A stretch of DNA of 7,336 nt from Planctomycetota bacterium (lineage in GTDB: Bacteria > Planctomycetota > Phycisphaerae > Sedimentisphaerales > Anaerohalosphaeraceae). This document shows positions 1 to 6,147 of the stretch, piece by piece. The notes under the pieces were generated by a model. It was not told where the DNA came from. It searched no databases and was given only the letters and a program-made list of their open reading frames with translations. The stretch spans positions 1-7,336 of the forward strand of contig JAGHBX010000670.1 in the NCBI GenBank assembly GCA_021160785.1, given 5' to 3'. How positions within the stretch are numbered: the first letter of the stretch is position 1; every line of letters begins with the position of its first letter. The position numbers and the translations under genes are program-made.

Positions 1-2201
1 CCGTGTCTCGGTCGGAAGTATTGAATGCGGCGCGTGTTCGGCCGGGGCAGTCATTTAGTAAGGTTGCGGTGGCGGAGGGTGTCGAGCGAATTTCGGACCT
101 CAAGGGAGTCAGGCTTGCCGATTACAGGGCGGCGGCGGTGGGCAACCAGGTGAAGCTCACGTTTATAGTGGACGAGAGGAACCTTGTTCGCTCGATTGTC
201 TTTCAGGGCAACGAGGCTTTCGGCGAGAAGAAGCTTTTGAAGGAACTGGATTTCAAGAGGGGCGACTATCTGGATGAGTTGAATGTTAACGGCGGCGCCG
301 AAGCGATTGAGCGGTTATATCTGGAGAAGGGTTATTCGTCGGTCAGGGTAGAGAAGGACGAACAGGAGCTTTCCTCCGGTCGGGTTGTTTACAAGATCGA
401 GGAAGGTCCTCGGACGACGATCAAGGAAGTTAATTTTGAAGGGAATACCGCATTTACGGCCAAGGAACTGCTCAAGGCGATGAAGACCAAGCCGAAGAAG
501 TTTTTGTTCTGGCCGGTGCGTTACAATGCCGAAGATGTTGCCGCCGACGCGGACAGGCTTGTTGATATCTATCAGGAAAGAGGATATCTCGATGTGAAGG
601 TGATTGCCGAAGCCGAGTCCGGCGCTGATGGGCGATGGGGTTATGTGACGTTTAAGATAGACGAAGGGCCTGTATACATTGTCGATGAGATTATCATGTC
701 GGGCAATCAGCACTTCAGCGCCGACGAGTTGCGGAGTGAATTAAAGCTGCAGGTGGGCGATTACTACAGCCAGGACAGGGCCGATTATGACGTCAAGCAT
801 ATTCGCGGTCGGTTCCTCGAGTCGGGCTTTGTCGATGCGACCGCCGCGGTGGGGCGGACATTTTCGGCGAGTGCGAAGGTGAAAGTCGAGTTTACTATTT
901 CTCAGGGTGAGCGTTTCAGGATCGGTCTGATTGATATCACGGGCAACGAGATGGCTCACGATCGGGTGATGCGTCGGATCCTGGACGAGGAGGGTTTCAG
1001 TCCGGGCGAGTGGTTTAATGCAGATCTTGCCCGTGGCGACGGTACGGGTGATCTGGAAGTTCTGCTCAAGCGGATGGTGTATACGACTTCGGCGACTATC
1101 GAGCCGATGGGCGCCTCGCCGGGTCGTCGGGATGCGCGTGTCACGATTGAGGAAGGCCAGACCGGCTCGATAATGTTAGGCGCCGGCGTGACCAGCAACC
1201 AGGGTTTAATCGGCGAGGTGAGATACGACGAACGGAATTTTGACATTATGAACTGGCCGAAAAGCTGGAGCGATGTGGTCGCGGGTAAGGCGTTTCGCGG
1301 TGCGGGTCAGCGTTTGCGTGCATCGGTGAATCCCGGTACGATTGTCAGTAGGTTTTCGGTGAGCTTTACGCAGCCTTACGTGTATGACAGGCCTGTTTCG
1401 TTGGAAACGGCGATATCGGGTTATGAGCGTTTTCAGGAGTCTTATGACGAAAAGCGGCTGAAGGGTTATCTGGGTTTCGAGAAGCGTTATCCGAACAAAT
1501 GGCGTCGTGGTTTTTCGTTCAGGGCCGAAAGCGTCGAGGTGTTGGATCTTGAGTTTGACGCTCCTCAGGAGATCAGAGACGTCAAGGGCAACAACGATCT
1601 GGCGGGTGTGCGGGTCTATATTCGCCGGGACACGACCGACAATCGTTTTCTTCCGACGAAGGGGTACAATTTCAGCGCCGGTTACGAGCAGGTCGGCGGC
1701 GATTTTACATTTGGGGTGGTCGACGGGACACATCGCTGGTATAAGACCCTGTATGAGGATCTGGCGGAGCGCAAGACGGTTTTTGAGTTGAAGCTTCACG
1801 CCGCGACGGTGATTGGCGATGCGCCGCCGTTTGAGAAGTTTTATGGCGGCGGCACGGGCTCGATACGCGGTTTTGAATATCGAGGTGTGAGCACCAGAGG
1901 ACTTCAGACAAATGTCGCCAATCCTCAGCGGAAGGATCCGATCGGCAGTGACTGGATTTTCACAAGCAACGCCGAAGTTGCAGTTCCGCTTGCAAGCGAG
2001 GTTTTTTCGGCCTTGTTTTTTGTCGACACCGGTATGATCGAAACCGGCGGGGTGAGGGCGTCGGTGGGTACGGGTTTGCAGATAATGCTTCCACAGTGGT
2101 TTGGTCCCGTGCCGATGCGGTTTGAGCTTGCCGTGCCGTTCATGGATGAAGAAGAGGACGAGACGAAGGTGTTCAGTTTTTCGGTTGGGGCGTTGTTTTG
2201 A
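1..2201 (+). CDS. bamA: BamA, outer membrane protein assembly factor (Omp85 family), N-terminus cut by window edge
   Basis: BamA is the central barrel of the BAM complex, which folds and inserts beta-barrel proteins into the outer membrane. The frame is open from the left edge (first full codon at base 3) to TGA at 2199-2201, giving 732 visible residues. The GTG at base 3 is not a credible start, because the protein opens inside POTRA1 with no signal peptide. The POTRA repeats are, roughly: POTRA1 1-58 (partial), POTRA2 61-136, POTRA3 139-223, POTRA4 226-303, POTRA5 306-387. Repeats 2 to 4 show the usual 'xxGN' near the start and 'I(D/E)EGP' or 'ISQGE' near the end. The barrel covers about 388-732. 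It holds 'DTTDNRFLPTKGY', the loop-6 motif IRGF (R622-G623-F624) and a C-terminal aromatic residue (F732) as expected of the beta-signal. An acidic run (715-720) precedes the last strand. TamA is a weaker alternative; five POTRA repeats and the ompH/lpx neighbours favour BamA. Confidence 0.95.
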   Translation, partial: VSRSEVLNAARVRPGQSFSKVAVAEGVERISDLKGVRLADYRAAAVGNQVKLTFIVDERNLVRSIVFQGNEAFGEKKLLKELDFKRGDYLDELNVNGGAEAIERLYLEKGYSSVRVEKDEQELSSGRVVYKIEEGPRTTIKEVNFEGNTAFTAKELLKAMKTKPKKFLFWPVRYNAEDVAADADRLVDIYQERGYLDVKVIAEAESGADGRWGYVTFKIDEGPVYIVDEIIMSGNQHFSADELRSELKLQVGDYYSQDRADYDVKHIRGRFLESGFVDATAAVGRTFSASAKVKVEFTISQGERFRIGLIDITGNEMAHDRVMRRILDEEGFSPGEWFNADLARGDGTGDLEVLLKRMVYTTSATIEPMGASPGRRDARVTIEEGQTGSIMLGAGVTSNQGLIGEVRYDERNFDIMNWPKSWSDVVAGKAFRGAGQRLRASVNPGTIVSRFSVSFTQPYVYDRPVSLETAISGYERFQESYDEKRLKGYLGFEKRYPNKWRRGFSFRAESVEVLDLEFDAPQEIRDVKGNNDLAGVRVYIRRDTTDNRFLPTKGYNFSAGYEQVGGDFTFGVVDGTHRWYKTLYEDLAERKTVFELKLHAATVIGDAPPFEKFYGGGTGSIRGFEYRGVSTRGLQTNVANPQRKDPIGSDWIFTSNAEVAVPLASEVFSALFFVDTGMIETGGVRASVGTGLQIMLPQWFGPVPMRFELAVPFMDEEEDETKVFSFSVGALF

Positions 2202-2230
2202 TTTGTGTTTGATATGATTTTGTAAGGCGA

Positions 2231-2234
2231 AAGG
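2231..2234 (+). promoter_or_regulatory. Ribosome binding site for the ompH/skp gene
   Basis: AAGG sits 7 bases before ATG 2242 and only 1 base before the alternative TTG 2236, so it decides in favour of the ATG. A weaker TAAGG at 2223-2227 could serve the TTG. Confidence 0.5.
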
Positions 2235-2241
2235 TTTGATT

Positions 2242-2835
2242 ATGAAGAAGAATAACATAGTGGTTCTGGTTGTATTGGCCTCACTGATTGCGGTGTGCAT
2301 CGGTTACAGTCGCGGCTGGGCGCAGGCGTCCATGCAGATTACTCCGGCGAAGGTCGGTGTGGTGAATGTTGACCTGGTGCTGAAGAACAGCCGCAAACAC
2401 GCCCAATGGCAGAAGCGTATGAATGCCGAGGAGGCAAGTTTTAAGGCGGAGGTGGCGAAGTTGGAGGCCGAGATGGACGCAATCCTCGCGGATATGAAGA
2501 CCCGCAAGGCCGGCAGTCCCGATCATATGAAACTGATGGAGGAGGGGATGACAAAGAATGCGGCTGTGGATTCGAAACGCAAATTTTACGACCGAAAAAT
2601 GATGCTGGAGGTTCAGAATTGGACGGAGAAACTTTACAATGAGATTCGTTCGATTGTAGAGAAGACGGCCAAGGCGCGCGGTCTGGATATTGTCCTTTCC
2701 GCCGACGAAATCGATTTTCCGGCGGCTGATGTGAGAGACCTGCTCACGATTATCAAAACGAACAAGGTTTTATATCATTCCAGCAGGATCGATATCACCG
2801 AAGAGGTTCTGGCTCAACTGGATTCGGCGCTGTAG
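2242..2835 (+). CDS. OmpH/Skp-family periplasmic chaperone
   Basis: Skp/OmpH proteins are small periplasmic chaperones that hold unfolded outer-membrane proteins on their way to BamA. This 197-residue protein starts with a lysine pair and a hydrophobic stretch (about residues 6-21), followed by 'WAQA' at 26-29, a good signal peptidase I site with cleavage after A29. The mature part opens with 'KVGVVNVDLVLKNS' (about 37-50), the typical first strand of the OmpH family. It continues as a long charged, probably coiled-coil helical arm (about 53-140, rich in K, E, A and M) and ends with a 'GLDIVLSADEIDF' strand. I chose ATG 2242 over the in-frame TTG at 2236, because AAGG at 2231-2234 sits 7 bases from the ATG and only 1 from the TTG. 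It lies 40 bases after bamA and 14 before lpxD, the position skp has in many Gram-negative genomes. Sequence in this family diverges fast, so family membership is surer than functional equivalence to E. coli Skp. Confidence 0.88.
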   Translation: MKKNNIVVLVVLASLIAVCIGYSRGWAQASMQITPAKVGVVNVDLVLKNSRKHAQWQKRMNAEEASFKAEVAKLEAEMDAILADMKTRKAGSPDHMKLMEEGMTKNAAVDSKRKFYDRKMMLEVQNWTEKLYNEIRSIVEKTAKARGLDIVLSADEIDFPAADVRDLLTIIKTNKVLYHSSRIDITEEVLAQLDSAL

Positions 2836-2849
2836 CGGTGTTTTTTTAG

Positions 2850-3905
2850 ATGGATGACGAACAAGATAAAGCGGTGTTTACGACGACGGAGCTTGCCGGG
2901 CGTATCGGCGCTGAGCTGCACGGCGCGGGCGATGTGTCGATCCGTGGGGTTAACGCCGTTGAATGCGCCGGGTCGGATGATGTTTGTTTTGTGATGTCAG
3001 CGAGGCATGCGAAGTTGTTGGCGGATTCGGAGGCGGCTGCGGTGATCGTTTCCGAGAAGCTGGAGGGGGCCTGCATTGTACAGCTTGTCGTTGGAAATGT
3101 TGACGCGGCTCTGATAGCGGCATTGGGTCTGTTTGCTCCGAAGCTGACGCCGATGGAGGGTATTCATCCGACGGCGGTGATAGAAGACAGCGCCGTCTTA
3201 GGTTCGGGGGCTGCGGTTGGCTGCCATGCGTATATCGGTCATAATGTGCGTATTGACGAAGGGACGATCATATCGGCGGGGTGCATCGTCGGCGAGAATA
3301 CGACGATCGGTTCGCATTGTCGGCTGGACGGCAATGTGGTGGTCCATCATAACTGTCGAATCGGCGACCGATGCATAATTCAGGCCAACACGGTTATCGG
3401 TTCGACCGGCTTTGGCTATTCGTTTATCGAGGGCGAACACCGGTTGGTTCCGCACAATGGCGGTGTGGTGATTGAAGATTGCGTCGAGATAGGCGCCAAC
3501 AGTTGTGTTGACCGGGCGAAGTTCGGAAACACGATTATCGGGGCGGGCAGCAAGATTGACAACCTGGTTCAGATCGCGCATAATGTTGTCATCGGCAAGT
3601 GTTGTGTTATTGCAGGTCAGGTCGGGGTTTCGGGTAGTTGTGTGCTCGGCGACGGTGTTGTCATTGGCGGCGAGGCTGGTCTGGCGGATCATATAAATAT
3701 CGGCGCCGGCGCAATGGTTGGGGCCGGGTCCGGCTTAATGAGAGATGTTCCGGCAGGCGTCAAGGTTGTGGGTTATCCGGCGAACGATATGAACGTGCAG
3801 CTTCGTGTTTGGGCTTTGCAGCGACGGCTGCCCGATATGGCCAGGCAGTTGCGCGAGGTTGTGGCGGCGGTGAAGAAGCTCGAGGGACGTATGGCCGACG
3901 GGTGA
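2850..3905 (+). CDS. lpxD: LpxD, UDP-3-O-(3-hydroxyacyl)glucosamine N-acyltransferase
   Basis: LpxD performs the third step of lipid A synthesis: transfer of a 3-hydroxyacyl chain from ACP to the 2-amino group of UDP-3-O-acylglucosamine, in the cytoplasm. The 351 residues match the usual length (about 340-350). An N-terminal uridine-binding domain (about 9-103) precedes a left-handed beta-helix of hexapeptide repeats (about 106-300, many 'IG' and 'VG' turns) and a C-terminal helix (about 312-348). Key motifs are 'GFGY' (187-190), 'DRAKFGNTIIG' (221-231) and 'NLVQIAHNVVIG' (238-249), whose H244 matches the catalytic E. coli H239. H281 in 'ADHINIG' matches E. coli H276, with the same 37-residue spacing. 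'GYPA' near 308-311 also fits. The N-terminal domain and this His pair separate it from LpxA. The ATG is 14 bases after the ompH stop and has no clear Shine-Dalgarno sequence; the leader is 'gcggtgtttttttag'. Confidence 0.97.
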   Translation: MDDEQDKAVFTTTELAGRIGAELHGAGDVSIRGVNAVECAGSDDVCFVMSARHAKLLADSEAAAVIVSEKLEGACIVQLVVGNVDAALIAALGLFAPKLTPMEGIHPTAVIEDSAVLGSGAAVGCHAYIGHNVRIDEGTIISAGCIVGENTTIGSHCRLDGNVVVHHNCRIGDRCIIQANTVIGSTGFGYSFIEGEHRLVPHNGGVVIEDCVEIGANSCVDRAKFGNTIIGAGSKIDNLVQIAHNVVIGKCCVIAGQVGVSGSCVLGDGVVIGGEAGLADHINIGAGAMVGAGSGLMRDVPAGVKVVGYPANDMNVQLRVWALQRRLPDMARQLREVVAAVKKLEGRMADG

Positions 3906-3961
3906 TGTTGGTCTTTTGAAGCAAAGGATGCAGGAAGCGATGTTTGGAATCGGCAGGTACG

Positions 3962-5269
3962 ATGCTGCAGAAGACAATAAAAGACGAAGCCAGGCTTTGC
4001 GGCAAGGGCTTGTTTGGCGGCGAGGAAGTGAAGGTGATATTTCGACCCGCCGAAGCCGACACTGGCGTCATATTTATACGTACGGATCTCGCTGAGCGTG
4101 TAGTGATTCCGGCGCTTGCCGCCAATATCGCCGAGATGGATCGGCGGACGGCGTTGAAGAACGGCGAGGCGAGTGTGGAGACGCCGGAGCACTGCCTGGC
4201 GGCGATCAGTGCGCTGGGCATAACGAATATTATCATCGAGGTGGCCGGCGGCGAACTGCCCGGTTTTGACGGCAGTTGCGAGGCTTATTTCAAAGCACTG
4301 TTGGAATCCGGCATCGTTGAGCAGGACACCGAGTGCAAGGAGCTGGTGATCACGGAGTCTGTGAGCATCACCGAAGGCGACAAGTCGATATATGCGTTGC
4401 CGTATAAATCCGATTCGCTGAACATCACGTATGATCTGGACTATACGCAGTACGAGGGGATCGGCAGGCAGCTTTATACATGCGAACTTTCGCGCGAGAA
4501 TTTTTCGAACAATCTCGCCAGGGCTCGTACGTTTGTTCTGGAGGAGGAAGCACGTCTGCTTCAGGAGCAGGGGATCGGCGCACATCTCGGTCCGGAGGAC
4601 ATTCTCGTGATCAATTCGGAAGGTCCGGTTGATAACAGTTACCGTTACAGCGACGAGTGTGTTCGGCACAAAATTGTGGATTTGATCGGCGACCTGATGC
4701 TTGCGGGTCGGCGGATCACGGGTCGGATTGTAGCGTACAAGAGCGGTCATGCGCTGAATCAGCGTCTGGCGCGTCAGCTTGTCCGGATGGCCGAGCAGGC
4801 CGATCGCAAGGTCGCTTTGCCGACGGAAGCCCTGCTGGATATTCGCAAGATTCAACGTATCCTTCCACACAGATATCCGTTTTTGCTTGTGGACAAGGTT
4901 GTCGAAATCGAAGGTGACAAGCGCATTAAGGGTATCAAGAACGTTACGTACAACGAGCAGTTTTTTCAGGGACATTTTCCGGGTACGCCGACTATGCCGG
5001 GCGTTTTGCTTGTGGAGGCGCTGGCGCAGATATCGGGCCTGCTTTTTGCACAGAAGCTGGAGTTGACGGGTAAATTGGCCGTATTGCTTACGATGGATGC
5101 GGTGAAGATACGCAAGTCGGTTGTGCCGGGCGACCAGGTTGTTTTGATGGCCGAGGTTTTGAAGGTGCGTCGCCGCAGCGCGAAATGCCAGTGTACGGCG
5201 ATGGTTGGCCAGGACATTGTGGCCGAAGCGATGTTCAAGTTTATGCTTGTGGACGAGGACATGGTTTGA
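3962..5269 (+). CDS. lpxC-fabZ: Bifunctional LpxC-FabZ fusion: UDP-3-O-acyl-GlcNAc deacetylase / 3-hydroxyacyl-ACP dehydratase
   Basis: The N-terminal part is LpxC, the zinc deacetylase that commits UDP-3-O-acyl-GlcNAc to lipid A. The C-terminal part is FabZ, which dehydrates 3-hydroxyacyl-ACP in fatty acid elongation. From ATG 3962 the protein has 435 residues. LpxC spans about 1-280: the zinc ligands are H77 (in 'ETPEHCLAA'), H236 and D240 (in 'VRHKIVDLIGDL'). E76 is the probable general base and H263 lies in 'SGHALNQ'. These match E. coli E78, H79, H238, D242 and H265 with a constant offset of two. A short linker leads to FabZ (about 292-435), which has 'ILPHRYPFLLVDKV' and 'GHFPGTPTMPGVLLVEALAQ'. 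The catalytic pair is H338 and E352, 14 apart as in E. coli FabZ (H54/E68). Both active sites look intact, and the reading frame runs through without a break. An upstream in-frame TTG at 3944, with AGGAAG at 3932-3937, would add six residues. I prefer the ATG because its N-terminus (MLQKTIKDEARLCGKGL) lines up with typical LpxC starts. Confidence 0.96.
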   Translation: MLQKTIKDEARLCGKGLFGGEEVKVIFRPAEADTGVIFIRTDLAERVVIPALAANIAEMDRRTALKNGEASVETPEHCLAAISALGITNIIIEVAGGELPGFDGSCEAYFKALLESGIVEQDTECKELVITESVSITEGDKSIYALPYKSDSLNITYDLDYTQYEGIGRQLYTCELSRENFSNNLARARTFVLEEEARLLQEQGIGAHLGPEDILVINSEGPVDNSYRYSDECVRHKIVDLIGDLMLAGRRITGRIVAYKSGHALNQRLARQLVRMAEQADRKVALPTEALLDIRKIQRILPHRYPFLLVDKVVEIEGDKRIKGIKNVTYNEQFFQGHFPGTPTMPGVLLVEALAQISGLLFAQKLELTGKLAVLLTMDAVKIRKSVVPGDQVVLMAEVLKVRRRSAKCQCTAMVGQDIVAEAMFKFMLVDEDMV

Positions 5270-5299
5270 GTCGGTCGATAAGATTTATTTAAGGTGTAC

Positions 5300-5305
5300 A
5301 GGAGG
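5300..5305 (+). promoter_or_regulatory. Shine-Dalgarno sequence AGGAGG upstream of lpxA
   Basis: This is the only full consensus ribosome binding site in the window. It is 13 bases before the lpxA ATG (5319), longer than the usual 5-9. Another ATG (5309) is 3 bases away in a different frame and opens only a 39-codon frame. The lpxA frame has TGA at 5310-5312, so lpxA cannot start closer to the site. Confidence 0.65.
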
Positions 5306-5318
5306 TCAATGACGGTTT

Positions 5319-6137
5319 ATGGGCGCCAAGATACATGCCAGTGCGGTAATTGCCGAAGACGTGGAGTTGGGCTCGAATGTTGTTGTGGGTCCGTATTGTG
5401 TGATCGACGAGGGTGTGGTAATCGGTGAGGGGACGGTTCTGGACGCCAATGTTGCTATCGGAAGAGGCGTCAGGCTCGGAAAATGCAATCAGTTGTTTTC
5501 CTGTTGCGTTCTCGGCAGAGCGCCGCAGCTTCTCGGGTTGGATTCGGATACGCCGATCGGGGATCTTGAAATCGGCGACAACAACGTCATTCGTGAACAC
5601 GTGACGATTCACCCGAGCATCTATCCGGATATGTCGACTAAGGTGGGCAATGACAATCTGCTGATGGTGGGGGTGCATCTCGGGCATGACTGTATTCTGG
5701 AAGATAACATTGTCATAAGTAATTACTCGCAGATCAGCGGCCACTGCAAGATCGAGACGGGTGTATGGCTAAGCGGTATGGTTGCGGTTCACCAGTTTGT
5801 GACGTTTGGCAGGTGGTGTTACGCGGCCGGTTTTTCGGGTGTGAATCACGATGTTCCGCCCTTTGTGATTATCAGCGGGCATTATCCCCCCGAAGTGCGT
5901 TCGGTCAACAAGCGTGGACTGCATCGTGCGGGGCTGACGCCGGAGCAGCAGGATTCGATTATGCATGCGTTCAAACGCATCTATCGCGGCGAGGGCCCGC
6001 TGCTGGACCGGGTCAAACAATTAGCCGCCGAAGACGGGCTGGATGATAATGTTCGCGCCATGATCGATGCGATTATGAGGAGCAGCGAGCATCGCTTCGG
6101 CAGGTACCTGGAATCGCATAGGGACCAGAATCATTAA
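5319..6137 (+). CDS. lpxA: LpxA, acyl-ACP--UDP-N-acetylglucosamine acyltransferase
   Basis: LpxA carries out the first step of lipid A synthesis, moving a 3-hydroxyacyl chain from ACP to the 3-position of UDP-GlcNAc (or to the 3-amino group of its amino analogue). The length of 272 residues is close to the usual 255-270. A left-handed beta-helix (about 3-180) is followed by a helical C-terminal domain (about 195-268). The catalytic base is H123 in 'VGVHLGHDC' (E. coli H125), and H158 in 'GMVAVHQF' matches E. coli H160. 'NHDVPPFVIISGH' (176-188) and 'VNKRGLHRAGLTPEQ' (196-210) are the LpxA signature. There is no N-terminal uridine-binding domain, which rules out LpxD. G171 aligns with E. coli G173, a hydrocarbon-ruler position. 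The start is fixed by an in-frame TGA at 5310-5312 just upstream, and ATG 5319 is the first good start. AGGAGG at 5300-5305 is a rather long 13 bases away. Confidence 0.97.
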   Translation: MGAKIHASAVIAEDVELGSNVVVGPYCVIDEGVVIGEGTVLDANVAIGRGVRLGKCNQLFSCCVLGRAPQLLGLDSDTPIGDLEIGDNNVIREHVTIHPSIYPDMSTKVGNDNLLMVGVHLGHDCILEDNIVISNYSQISGHCKIETGVWLSGMVAVHQFVTFGRWCYAAGFSGVNHDVPPFVIISGHYPPEVRSVNKRGLHRAGLTPEQQDSIMHAFKRIYRGEGPLLDRVKQLAAEDGLDDNVRAMIDAIMRSSEHRFGRYLESHRDQNH

Positions 6138-6147
6138 GAAGAGCAAG

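Noticed and set aside
3..5. GTG at base 3 as the true start of BamA
   Set aside because: The protein would begin inside POTRA1 without a signal peptide, which an outer-membrane protein needs. The start is left of the window.
2202..2241. Possible promoter between bamA and ompH (AT-rich 'tttgatatgatttt')
   Set aside because: A loose -10-like TATGAT is present, but I find no -35 partner at a proper distance, and the tight gene spacing fits an operon. Too weak to list.
1206..2300. Long open frame (364 codons) on the - strand across the BamA barrel
   Set aside because: It lies antisense to a clear BamA barrel with family motifs. The translation is rich in Arg, His and Thr with no recognisable domain, which is typical of the complement of GC-biased codons.
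3940..4095. 51-codon frame from ATG 3940, just after AGGAAG, overlapping the start of lpxC
   Set aside because: It is out of frame with LpxC, encodes an Arg-rich peptide with no motif, and has a spacer of only 2 bases to the SD-like site. The LpxC frame is unmistakable.
3773..4975. Long open frame (400 codons) on the - strand across the end of lpxD and most of lpxC-fabZ
   Set aside because: The + strand encodes intact catalytic motifs of LpxD, LpxC and FabZ over the same bases. The antisense product has no family resemblance and straddles two genes.
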